Below, in pieces: positions 48,292 through 57,237 of a DNA stretch of 64,000 nt. This stretch comes from Acidobacteria bacterium OLB17. GTDB taxonomy: Bacteria > Acidobacteriota > Blastocatellia > Pyrinomonadales > Pyrinomonadaceae. The translations under genes and the position numbers were made by a program. Numbering within the stretch: the first letter of the stretch is position 1; each line of letters starts with the position of its first letter. The notes below the pieces were generated by a model. That model did not search any database and was not told the origin of the DNA. It saw only the letters and a list, made by a program, of their open reading frames with translations. The stretch lies in contig LLEU01000025.1 in assembly GCA_001567505.1 (NCBI GenBank), positions 62,001-126,000 on the forward strand. Direction: 5' to 3'.

Positions 48292-49046
48292 TCCTCGGCT
48301 GCTCCTCGCAAGGCTGCTATCGTTGCCGCATCCGTGACCTTCCTTGTGTACTCGGCGTCAAGGTCCTCGCCGCCCATATAGACGCGCGGGTTGCGGAACG
48401 TCATTCCGCTCTCGCACGCAACGAAGCCCGTCGCGTGTATCTCACGAACACCGGTCTTGCGAATTATCGACCGCACATTCGCCTCTCGTATTTCGCCGCA
48501 GGCCATTATCGTAATGCGGCCGGAGGCCCGTTCGACGAGTTCGCCGATGAGTTTTGCCCCGCGTTCGGCCGTAGCCTCTTGGCCGGAGGTCAGGATACGG
48601 TCAACGCCGATCTCTATCAGCGTTTCGAGGGCCTCGAACGGGTCGCGCGTCATATCGAACGCCCGATGGAATGTTACGGACATCGGCCGTGCGAGCCTTG
48701 TAAGTTCGCTTGTCCTTGCCCGGTCGATGGTTCCGTCGGGCGACAAGATGCCGATCACGACGCCGTCAGCCCCGTTCTGTTTGGCAACGCCGATGTCGCG
48801 TTTCATTACCTCGAATTCCACTCCGGAATAAAGAAAATCACCACCGCGAGGCCTTATGATCACGTGCAGTCCAAGTGAGAGTTTCTCGCGTGCAAGCGCG
48901 ATGGCACCCGAGCTTGGCGTCGTGCCGCCCTCAACCAGGTTGTCGCACAGTTCGACGCGATCGGCGCCGCCTTTCTCCGCCGCCATTGCAGATTCGACCG
49001 AATCCACACACACCTCGAGCACGATCTTGTTGTCCGTTCTTGTCAT
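48288..49046 (-). CDS. cutC: CutC family protein
   Basis: 252 residues, TIM-barrel CutC family: LEVCVDSVESAMAAEKGGADRVELCDNLVEGGTTPS, VIIRPRGGDFLYS, VTFHRAFDMTRDPFEALE, ILTSGQEATAERG, EIHATGF. The family was named for copper homeostasis but its biochemical role is not settled. Here it is embedded in a sugar operon: ATGA overlap with the LacC-like kinase and a start directly beside the amidohydrolase stop. An enzymatic role on a sugar derivative is possible. Confidence 0.92.
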   Translation of the reverse strand: MTRTDNKIVLEVCVDSVESAMAAEKGGADRVELCDNLVEGGTTPSSGAIALAREKLSLGLHVIIRPRGGDFLYSGVEFEVMKRDIGVAKQNGADGVVIGILSPDGTIDRARTSELTRLARPMSVTFHRAFDMTRDPFEALETLIEIGVDRILTSGQEATAERGAKLIGELVERASGRITIMACGEIREANVRSIIRKTGVREIHATGFVACESGMTFRNPRVYMGGEDLDAEYTRKVTDAATIAALRGAAEE

Positions 49047-50097
49047 CTACTTCGTCAAGGAAAGCAGCCTCATGGCATTCTCGCGATAGACCTTTTCGAG
49101 TACGTCATCGGGCAAACCGACGCCGTAGATCTGCCACCTGCTGTCGGGATGCGTGCGTCGGATAATCGAAATATTCGTCCCACGTTTCGAGAAAGCGAAA
49201 ATGAAGCCGATACATCTCGACGTCCGGCACGAGGTCGGTCCCGAACAAGATGCGGTCGGCATACTTCAGGAAAAATCGCCGTGCGGTATATGGCTGCCTG
49301 CCGAGCTCCGCCGTCCGCGCGCCGATATCGACCGAAAGGTTCGGGCACTCATCGAGAAGCCGTCCGACGTAAGAGAGGTCTTCCGGCCTTTCAGCAAGAT
49401 GCGCGCAAACGAACTGCGTTCGCGGATGCCGCAGAAAGATCCTATCGCGTTGAGCAAGCAGCTCTTCCTTTGAGAAATGTGAACCATAAAAACCCCAGTC
49501 GGGATGGGCCGCAAGCTCTTCGTATCGCTCGTTGAATCGGTCGATCGGCAGAAAGAATGCGTCCGGGTCGGCAGTGTGGAACATTACGGGCATCTTCAGT
49601 TCGCCGGCCTTCTCAAAAAGGGCGAGACGTTCATCGTCAACCCGGATCACGGACCCGTCAGCATCCTTGAGCGAAAGCCCAAGGTCTTTCCAGATCTTTA
49701 TCCCGCAGAATCCTGCATCACGAAAGCGTTCAAGCCGATCTACGCACCGCGTCCAAAAGCCCTCGGTCTGAAGGTCGCTCCAATCGAACCAGGCTATCGT
49801 CTCAAAACGCGTCTCCGAGACGCTCTTGAATTTACGGTGCATCTCGAACGCCTCTTCGCCAACTCGCATCGTAATATTAACGATCCGCTCGATGCCGCAC
49901 GCGTCCATGATCTTGAGCACTTCGGCCGGCGACTGTGCATCGAGATGATTGTGGTAGTCGATCGACGGGAACTTTGAGCGCGGCACCTCGCTCACGGGAA
50001 CGCGAAGGCCATGCTTCGGTGCGAAATCCGAAAGCGGCAGCTCAACGTGAGCCGAAGCAGTTACCATCTCAATGAACTTATCATCCTTATCAGGCAT
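49047..50097 (-). CDS. Amidohydrolase-2-type TIM-barrel hydrolase, frameshifted near the end
   Basis: About 350 residues from ATG 50097 (MPDKDDKFIEMV), which overlaps the symporter stop by eight bases. Metal-site motifs: IDYHNHLDAQSPAEV, CGIKIWKDLGLSL, MPVMFHTADPDAFF, VCAHLAERPEDL and ILFGTDLVPD. Near 49160 the frame changes, after which WQIYGVGLPDDVLEKVYRENAMRLL forms the usual C-terminal helix. It is not a NagA/AgaA deacetylase by motif; the substrate may be a lactone or acyl sugar derivative. An upstream start is possible but would lie inside the symporter gene. Confidence 0.8.
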
Positions 50098-51928
50098 TTG
50101 CAGTATCTTCGGACGAGCCATCGAGCCGTGGTGCCCAGAGCCGGGAAACGACCCGAAGCAGGACGACGCTGCTGACAATGAAGACGACGAGAAGCCCGAA
50201 GCCGTAATCGAGGCGGCCATAAAGAAAATTACCGAGCGAGAACAACGCAGACCAGATCATCGCACAGCCGGAAACCCACCCAAGAAGCGCCATCGGAATG
50301 TTGTCGCCATTCTCTCGGGCCGTCTCTTTCGAGACACCGGCCTCCTTTCGGATCACCTCCCAGCCCGGGCCCGCAGGATGCACCTTTTTGTAGAACTCAA
50401 TGAGCGTTTGCCGGTCGGTCTGAGGTGCAAGGTATGCCGCCAAAAGCCAGCACACCGTCGTTATCACGACCGTCAGGATCAGTTTCGGAGCAGAGTCCAT
50501 TGCGAGAACGCCTTCCTTCTCAAGTACGATAAATCCGACCGAGACGACGAACGAACTTATCATCGCAACGACCTCGCACCACGCGTTGATACGCCACCAG
50601 TACCAGCGAAGCAGATACAGGAGGCCCGTGCCCGCACCAACCTGAAGGATGATATCGAACGCATTCTTCGCAGAGTCAAGAACGAAGACCATCGCGGACG
50701 AAACAAAAAAGAGCAGGATCGTCGCGACTCGCCCCATCGTGACGTAATGATGTTCGCTGCCGTCCTTTTTGATGAACCGCCGATAAAAATCATGGACAAG
50801 GTAGGATGCTCCCCAGTTCAGGTGCGTGAGTATCGTGGAAGAATTCGCGGCAACAAGTCCTCCCACCATCAGACCGACAAATCCGACCGGAAGGAATTTG
50901 AGCATCGCGGGAAACGCGATGTCGTGGTTTATCAAACTCGGATCGAGATGCGGATACGCGGCCTGAATGTCGGAAAGCTGCGGATAGACGATCAGCGAGC
51001 AAAGGCCGACGAGTATCCACGGCCAGGGACGGAGTACATAATGCGCGAGATTGAAAAATAGTACGGCGCCGAGCGAATCCTTCTCGCTTTTTGATGCAAG
51101 CATTCGCTGAGCGATATAGCTGCCGCCGCCCGGCTCCGCCCCCGGATACCAAACCGCCCACCACTGCACCGCGATCGGCATAATAAAGACGGCGACCGCG
51201 ATCTCCCAGTTATTACTGAAATCGGGCAGGATGTTCAAATATTCAATGCCGCCCGGCCCTTTCATCGCAGAGACCTTTTCCACCATTCCGCTCAGTCCGC
51301 CGACCTGCGGCAGCGTTAGGGCAAAATATGCGGCCGCGACGACGGCCGTCATCTTGATAAAGAACTGGATCATATCGATGACGAGCACGCCCCACAATCC
51401 GGAGTGAGCCGCGAAGGCGACATTGAGCAGTCCGACCACGAGAAGGGTCTGCCACGGGTCGAGCCCGAAAAGGACCGCCGCGATCTTGCAGGCCGCAAGA
51501 TTCACCGTTGCCATGATCAGGCAGTTGAACAAAAAGCCGAGATAGACGGCGCGAAACCCGCGAACGGCCGCCGCAGCCGTGCCCGAATAGCGGATCTCGT
51601 AGAATTCAAGGTCGGTAAGCACGCCCGAACGGCGCCAAAGGCGTGCGTAAAAGAAGACCGTTGCGACGCCCGTAAGCACAAAAGCCCACCAGACCCAATT
51701 CCCTGCAACGCCGTTGCGTCGTACGATGTCGGTAACAAGATTCGGCGTATCGCTGCTGAACGTCGTTGCGACCATCGACAGGCCCGCGAGCCACCACGGC
51801 ACTGACCGCCCCGATGCGAAGAATTCCGACGTATTTTTCGACGACCGTTTGCTGACGAATAATGCGGGTAAAAAACAGATCGCAACGGCGACGAACGCAA
51901 TTACCCAATCAATTAGAGTTACTTGCAC
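50090..51928 (-). CDS. Sodium:solute symporter (SSS/SLC5 family)
   Basis: 612 residues, about 13 membrane segments (IDWVIAFVAVAICFLPALFV onward). SSS features: FASGRSVPWWLAGLSMVATTFSSDTPNLVTD, an extended membrane core, GFVGLMVGGLVAANSSTILTHLNWGASYLVHDFY. Imports a sugar or amino sugar with sodium. GTG start with GGGGGAT just upstream. It replaces a PTS as the uptake route of this operon. Confidence 0.92.
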   Translation of the reverse strand: MQVTLIDWVIAFVAVAICFLPALFVSKRSSKNTSEFFASGRSVPWWLAGLSMVATTFSSDTPNLVTDIVRRNGVAGNWVWWAFVLTGVATVFFYARLWRRSGVLTDLEFYEIRYSGTAAAAVRGFRAVYLGFLFNCLIMATVNLAACKIAAVLFGLDPWQTLLVVGLLNVAFAAHSGLWGVLVIDMIQFFIKMTAVVAAAYFALTLPQVGGLSGMVEKVSAMKGPGGIEYLNILPDFSNNWEIAVAVFIMPIAVQWWAVWYPGAEPGGGSYIAQRMLASKSEKDSLGAVLFFNLAHYVLRPWPWILVGLCSLIVYPQLSDIQAAYPHLDPSLINHDIAFPAMLKFLPVGFVGLMVGGLVAANSSTILTHLNWGASYLVHDFYRRFIKKDGSEHHYVTMGRVATILLFFVSSAMVFVLDSAKNAFDIILQVGAGTGLLYLLRWYWWRINAWCEVVAMISSFVVSVGFIVLEKEGVLAMDSAPKLILTVVITTVCWLLAAYLAPQTDRQTLIEFYKKVHPAGPGWEVIRKEAGVSKETARENGDNIPMALLGWVSGCAMIWSALFSLGNFLYGRLDYGFGLLVVFIVSSVVLLRVVSRLWAPRLDGSSEDTANA

Positions 51929-51958
51929 AAGATCCCCCAGAAACGCAGAAAAAACTAT

Positions 51959-52820
51959 TTACGCGAGCTGACACACGCGGATCTTCGACATCGAGACCGC
52001 CTCGACGGCCTTCACCGCCGGAGCGAACGTGCGACGAAGGTCGATGTCGTCGCTTGCCGCAAGCGATCCTTTTACCGCGAGCGTGAACGCATTCTTGAGT
52101 TCGGTGCCGAAGTTGATCTTCGCCGATCCCGCTTCGGATCGCGTCGCGCATCAGTTCGTCCGGAACTCCCGATCCGCCGTGAAGCACAAGCGCGGTGTCG
52201 CCGACCGCATCCCGAATTTCCCGAAGCCGCGGAAGGTCGAGCTTTACTTCGCCTTTGTAAAAACCGTGCGCCGTGCCGATCGCGACAGCAAGCGCGTCAA
52301 CGCCGGTCTCATCGACGAACCTTCGAGCATCTTCGGGTCTCGTGAAGTAGTCGGCGATGTTCTCGTTGTCGGCATTCTGAGTGACGTGGCCCAACTCGCC
52401 TTCGACCGAGACGCCGGCCCTGTGCGCGATCTCGACGACGCTTCGCGTTAATGCGATATTCTCCTCGAACGGCAGTTTCGAACCGTCGATCATCACTGAC
52501 GAGTAGCCTGCGTCGATGCACCGCTTTGCAAGTTCAAAACTCCCGCCGTGATCGAGATGCAGGGCGATCGGCTGCGAGGACATTCGAGAGGCCGCGCCGG
52601 CCATCGCGACAACAAGTTCGATACCGAGATAATCGATCGTCGAGGCCGTCGTTTGCAGAATTATGGATGCGTTGCACTCGTTGGCAGCATTTATGTGGGC
52701 GCGAAGCGTCTCGGCATTGTAAAAATTCAGAGCGGCGACGGCGCAGCGTCCTTCTCTTGCTGCATTGAGAAGGATGCGGCTCGGTGTGAGGCCAAGCTCG
52801 GAAAAAAGTTCAGATCGCAT
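51959..52820 (-). CDS. Class II fructose/tagatose-bisphosphate aldolase family (KbaY/GatY-like), frameshifted
   Basis: About 285 residues. Zinc-site segments: ALHLDHGGSFELAKRCIDAGYSSVMIDGS, VEGELGHV, and LALHG-type VLHGGSGVPDELM. IGTAHGFYKGEVKLDLPRL fits the ketose-bisphosphate aldolase family. A frame change near 52120 separates the last part, KINFGTELKNAFTLAVKGSL to the stop at 51959. Expected to cleave tagatose-1,6-bisphosphate (or fructose-1,6-bisphosphate) to two triose phosphates. Confidence 0.85.
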
Positions 52821-52867
52821 TCGAAGTTCTATATTGCTTCAACAAAACTCACTTAAAAAACCCACAT

Positions 52868-53810
52868 CTAGGCCCTGAGCGACGCATACATCAAAAACCT
52901 CGCGAGCTCTTCTTGGTCGGGTTGCCCGTCAGTTCCGCCGGGCCGCGATGCGGAGAATGCACCACAGGCATTTCCGATCGTGAGACATTTGCGAAGGTCG
53001 CCGCCGTCAAGGAATGCGTGAACGAATCCGGCGGCGAACGAATCGCCCGCTCCGGTCGAATCCACGGCGTCGATCTTAAATCCCTCGACACGAACGACCT
53101 CTTCCCCACGAAATCCGATCGCGCCTTTTGCCCCGAGTTTTATGGCGACCGTCGGACAGATCTCGTTAAGGCAGCGGCCGGCGGCCTCGACGTCCGACGT
53201 ATCTGCCATCAGCTTCGCTTCATCCTCGTTCATAAAGAGGATATCGGTGTGCCTGCATATCTCGAGCACGTTCTCGTCTCGCCCTTGATTCGGGTCCGAA
53301 TTCGGATCGAACGAGGTCGTCGCTCCCGAAGCTCGAGCCGTGTCGAGCAGGTAGAAAAAGTCAGGCTGCAAGGCTTTTTGGAGATAGTACGATGTGAGAT
53401 GAAGGTGCCTGTGTCCGCGAAATATGTCGGACGGAACCTCCGCAAGCGAGAGCTCCGCGATCGCGCCCAAGAACGTGACCATTGCTCGGTCCTCCGCCGT
53501 GCTCACGACCACCGTGACGCCGGTCTTGGTTTGCACATCGATCTCGATCCGGTCGGTGGCGATCTCCCTTTTTTGCGAGAGCTTCAAGGCAAAAATGGCC
53601 AAAATCGTCGTTCCCGATCTTGCTCACGAACGTGACACTATGCCCGAGACGTGCGATCCCGCAGGCAAAGATGGCCGACGCACTGCCGAGCGCGACATTG
53701 AAATCCGAAGCCAACACCTCGTTGCCAAGGACCGGGCACGTGGCTACGCCCGACGCGATAAGGTCAACATTCAACTCTCCGATCACTACGATCTCGTTGG
53801 AATTCGACAC
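52868..53810 (-). CDS. PfkB/ribokinase-family sugar kinase, frameshifted
   Basis: About 310 residues from GTG 53810, preceded by GGAGGGA. N-terminus IVVIGELNVDLIASGV, VALGSASAIFACGIARLG. The frame moves by +1 at a run of six A near 53585 (ALAKK joins REIATDRIEID). The rest has DILFMNEDEAKLM and the catalytic DAVDSTGAGDSFAAGFVHAFLDGG. First gene of the minus-strand operon. It may phosphorylate the imported sugar, for example galactosamine at position 6; specificity is inferred. Confidence 0.85.
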
Positions 53811-53980
53811 ACTAGTCCCTCCAGACTGGTTGGTTTACTTACATCGCCTTCGGCATTTTTGAGAAGCGTAATATATTATAGAAACCTGAAAAGAACAAGT
53901 AATTTTTCGGACTTTAGAAATACACGAGATACGTCCGGTAGAATGCTGAACCGCTTGAGTGGACGCTCGCAAAAAAAACT
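53811..53980. promoter_or_regulatory. Divergent promoter region between kinase operon and agaS-like gene
   Basis: 170 bp. On the minus strand a perfect TATAAT (53880-53875) lies about 65 bp before the kinase start, with no good -35 at 17 bp. On the plus strand TAGAAT near 53940 also lacks a matching -35. Weak -35 boxes would suit activator- or repressor-controlled promoters. Confidence 0.4.
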
Positions 53981-55168
53981 GTGATCGATCGACCTGATCT
54001 ATTAACGCTCGAAGAGATCCTGCGGCTCTCGGATGATGAGAAGGCCGCATTCGGTTTGAAATATACCCCATCTGAGATCGCACAGCAACCCGAAACTTGG
54101 GGAGAAACTGTGGAGATCGTAAGTTCTTACCGCTCGCGGGTCGAGAACTTCCTTGCCGAATGCCGTCCGACCAACGTTCTGCTGATTGGGGCGGGAACAT
54201 CCGACTACATTGGACGGGCCGTCGCGCCTGCGCTTCGACAAGAATGGAAGACGAATGTGGCCGCGATCCCGAGCACCGATCTGCTGACCGAAATGGACAA
54301 GTTCGTCGAGGCGGGCTCGACGGATCACCGAGATCTTTGGATATCGTTCTCTCGTTCGGGCGACAGTTTTGAGGGCGTGAAGATCCTCGAGCGGGCGTTC
54401 GAGCGATACGCCGATATTCACCACTTGATAATAACGTGCAGCAAGGACGGGCGTATGGCCGAGATGTCAAAGGGACGAGAGAACGTCCTGTGTCTCGTTC
54501 TTGACGACAAGGTGAACGATCGCGGGCTTGCGATGACGAGCTCGTTCACGAATATGGTCGTCGCAGGCCTCTCGCTTGCTCAAATTCACAGGCTTGACGA
54601 TCTTGGATCGACGATCTCGCAGATCTCGAAGATCGCAAGACTCCAACTAAATAAGATCTCCGAAATTGCACGGAGCGTCGCTCAGGAAAAGCACGACCGG
54701 ATCTGCTTTCTCGGAAGCGGTGCCCTAAAGGCCGTTGCAGATGAGAGCGCGCTGAAGGTGCTCGAACTCTCCGGCGGCTATCATTCAACGATGGCCGAAT
54801 CCTTTCTCGGCCTAAGGCACGGCCCGCTCTCTTGGCTGAATAAGAGCGCGCTCGTTGTCGGTTTCGTCTCGAATGATCCTGAAACGGCGAAGGTCGAGCT
54901 CGGCCTTCTTTCGGAAGTTCGGGGGAAAAAGGCGGCGGGTTCGATCCTTGCGATCGCACCGGCCGACTGCGCCGCCGAAGCGATCGCAGATCTCAGTGTC
55001 AGCCTGTCCATCCCAAAAGGCCTGGCGGACGATCTGCTGACGCCTATCTATGTTCTCTGCGCCCAAACCCTCGGCCTCTATTCTTCCCTTGCCTGCGGAC
55101 TCCTACCCGACACTCCAAGCGCCGACGGCAAGATCCAACGCGTCGTCTCAGACATAACCTTCGCCTAG
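53981..55168 (+). CDS. AgaS-type SIS-domain sugar-phosphate deaminase/isomerase
   Basis: 395 residues with two SIS domains. LIGAGTSDYIGRAVAP and FSRSGDSFEGVKILER in the first; FLGSGALKAVADESALKVLELSGGY and AESFLGLRHGPLSWL in the second. This is the AgaS pattern, which deaminates and isomerises galactosamine-6-phosphate to tagatose-6-phosphate. GlmS/NagB activities are less likely on context because kinase and tagatose-type aldolase genes lie opposite. GTG start without a clear ribosome site; an alternative start is possible. Its last four bases overlap the regulator gene. Confidence 0.87.
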   Translation: MIDRPDLLTLEEILRLSDDEKAAFGLKYTPSEIAQQPETWGETVEIVSSYRSRVENFLAECRPTNVLLIGAGTSDYIGRAVAPALRQEWKTNVAAIPSTDLLTEMDKFVEAGSTDHRDLWISFSRSGDSFEGVKILERAFERYADIHHLIITCSKDGRMAEMSKGRENVLCLVLDDKVNDRGLAMTSSFTNMVVAGLSLAQIHRLDDLGSTISQISKIARLQLNKISEIARSVAQEKHDRICFLGSGALKAVADESALKVLELSGGYHSTMAESFLGLRHGPLSWLNKSALVVGFVSNDPETAKVELGLLSEVRGKKAAGSILAIAPADCAAEAIADLSVSLSIPKGLADDLLTPIYVLCAQTLGLYSSLACGLLPDTPSADGKIQRVVSDITFA

Positions 55169-56189
55169 CGGCTTGCGCGGCCGTCAACTGCGTGGCGGTG
55201 CAGCTCGCAGGCCTTTTGGGCCTTGGCGGCGATCAAGTCGCGAAGCTTTTTTGGCTTTTCTGCGGTGCAGTTCCCGGCGTATGTGAGACAGAAGCGAGCG
55301 ACTGCTTCGAGTCCGTTCTCGCCGGTCTTGAAGACAAGGCGAAGGCGTCCGTCCGGGAGTTCCTCACGGCTTTCCGTCGGGTGGAATGCGCCACGTTCCC
55401 GCATCCATTGCGCTTGATAGCTGTCAAATACGATCGAGACCGTGGTCGAGCGTCCGCCGCGTGTCATAAAAAAACCGCGGCTCAAGTATCTGTCTCGATC
55501 CCACTTTCTCTGCTTCTCGAACGTGCGTCCGGTCAATGCAAGATTCGAGATCCGCCCGACATGGAAATCGCGAAAATCCTTCGCCTTATGATCGAACGAG
55601 ATCGCGTACCAATCGCCGGCAAAATTGTGAAGAAGATGAATGTCCGCCGTGCGTTTCGAGTGCTTTCCTGTGTGCGGTGAAAAATAGTCGAACGCGACCG
55701 TTTCCTGCGCCATCGCGGCACGAGCAAGACGCTCCAGGATTTCGGATCGGCCGCAACATTTGGTAGATCCTGGAAGCTGGTGTTGTCACTCAACGTTGCC
55801 AGATCGACCGAAAGCTCTTGTGGGAACATCGATGCGAGCTTCGTAAACGTTGCGGCCAATTGGACCGCTTCAGCCGTCTTACCGGTAAACCTGAGTGCGT
55901 GCTCCGCAATGAAGAATGCAAGCAGGTCACCTTCCGTAATCGGCTGAAGCGGCAAGGACCACCCCGGTGTGGTATAGCAAAATCCTTTCTTTACATAGTC
56001 ATAAATGATCGGCCCGCCAAACTCATTCTTTAGCATCGAGAGGTCGCGCTTGATCGTCCGAATGCTGACTCCCATTTTTTCCGCAAGCGTCGCGACCGAC
56101 GGAAACTTCCCCTTAGCGATCTCAAGGTGGATGTCAGTGATCCTCTTTAACGCCCTAAGATATACATTCTGTCGAACCGCTCCACTCAC
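55165..56189 (-). CDS. WYL-domain HTH transcriptional regulator, frameshifted
   Basis: About 340 residues. Start GTG 56189 (VSGAVRQNVYLRAL) is chosen over a longer frame that enters non-coding sequence. N-terminal winged helix (FPSVATLAEKMGVSIRTIKRDLSMLKNEFG), then a middle domain to FQDLPNVAA. Near 55730 the frame changes and continues as MAQETVAFDYFSPHTGK, with the WYL-like DWYAISFDHKAKDFRDFHVGRI. WYL domains usually sense a ligand. It probably controls the neighbouring sugar genes. Confidence 0.8.
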
Positions 56190-56421
56190 TTTGAAAAAAT
56201 ATAACACGGCCGAAGTGCCACAGAACGGCACTCCCGCTCGACTTTGAAAAAAATTACTGCGCCTTGCTGTCGGAGGAGCGCTGAACTTAGGCTGGGCGGG
56301 AAGACGCTTCGACAAACTCATGCCCAGCTCGAAACGGCCTCCATATCGAGTCCTAGCGAACCGAAGATGATCGCCGGCAGGCAGCTAAGCTCAAGTAGGC
56401 ACCTCAGGCAAAAAACAAAAA

Positions 56422-56448
56422 GAGCCTTCAGCAAATCGCTGAAGGCTC
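56422..56448 (-). terminator. Terminator of tRNA-Pro
   Basis: GAGCCTTCAG, 7-base loop, CTGAAGGCTC: a perfect 10-bp stem. On the minus strand it is followed by TTTTTGTTTTTT. It lies just after the tRNA. Confidence 0.92.
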
Positions 56449-56456
56449 CTTTTAAT

Positions 56457-56533
56457 TGGTCGGGACGGCGAGATTTGAACTCACGACCTCTCGCACCCCA
56501 AGCGAACGCGCTACCAGACTGCGCTACGTCCCG
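56457..56533 (-). tRNA. tRNA-Pro(GGG)
   Basis: 77 nt on the minus strand. Acceptor CGGGACG pairs with CGTCCCG, then discriminator A and an encoded CCA. Anticodon stem TTCGC/GCGAG with loop TTGGGGT gives anticodon GGG (56499-56497). The T-loop TTCAAAT is canonical. Confidence 0.97.
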
Positions 56534-56547
56534 ATATACGATTGTTT

Positions 56548-56576
56548 AGGTTAAGTTCCGGTGCCGGAAAAGTCAA
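56548..56576 (-). promoter_or_regulatory. tRNA-Pro promoter
   Basis: Minus strand TTGACT (56576-56571), 17-bp spacer, TAACCT (56553-56548), about 14 bp before the tRNA. Confidence 0.6.
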
Positions 56577-56682
56577 ATAATTGAGGGATATCGGCGGCCG
56601 ATAACTCGTGCCTTATCGCGATCGGAGTACGCGTCTACGCGCTTCGCAGTTGGCGTCATCGCTTTGATGATTGAGCGGTCTG

Positions 56683-57159
56683 TTAGTGAATATCACGAGC
56701 GAGCATTTCTCTAAGCTCGACGAGGTGAGCGGCGAGTCGGCGGAGTGCCTTTCTTTGTTCGGGCGTGAGGCCGGAAGATGCGGCGATAGATTCTAGCGTT
56801 CCATCGTCCTGGAGGGAGTCAAAAAGTGTCGGAATATCCGACAGTGTGGGTTTGGGAACATCGTGCGCGGCCGGCGGCTTCTCAGGCTTTTGTGCTGCCC
56901 TCGCCTCGGCTTGAAGTTTCTGACGGGCACCCGCGATCGTGAACATCTCTTTGTAAAGAAGCTGTTTGATCTTTAGCGCGATCTCAACGTCCTTGCGGCG
57001 ATAGCTGCGCTGGCCCGACTTATTCTTTTGCGGGGAGAACGTAGGAAACTCCGTCTCCCAGTAGCGAAGTACGTGCGCCTGCACACCAACAAGCTCACAC
57101 ACCTCGCCGATCTTGAAAAAGATCTTGTCCGGAATTACGTTATCCACAGTCACCATCAA
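56683..57159 (-). CDS. MerR-family transcriptional regulator
   Basis: 158 residues. Winged-helix MerR domain at the N-terminus: [51 protein letters not shown]-type sequence (quoted in part: [19 protein letters not shown]). [18 protein letters not shown] follows. The second half ([27 protein letters not shown]) has no metal-binding cysteines. Resembles the small MerR proteins common in Acidobacteriota and Deltaproteobacteria. Target unknown. Divergent from thiL. Confidence 0.88.
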   Translation of the reverse strand: MMVTVDNVIPDKIFFKIGEVCELVGVQAHVLRYWETEFPTFSPQKNKSGQRSYRRKDVEIALKIKQLLYKEMFTIAGARQKLQAEARAAQKPEKPPAAHDVPKPTLSDIPTLFDSLQDDGTLESIAASSGLTPEQRKALRRLAAHLVELREMLARDIH

Positions 57160-57237
57160 AAGATTTGTGTTAAGGTATTCTATAACACGGTCGAGCGTTA
57201 TTGTATGAATTTACAGGACTTGTGTCAATAGAATAGT

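Noticed and set aside
53570-53600. A AAA AAG slippery heptamer at the break in the sugar kinase gene
   Set aside because: This heptamer supports -1 slippage, but the downstream kinase frame is +1 relative to the start, so programmed -1 frameshifting would not produce the protein. An extra A in the run is simpler.
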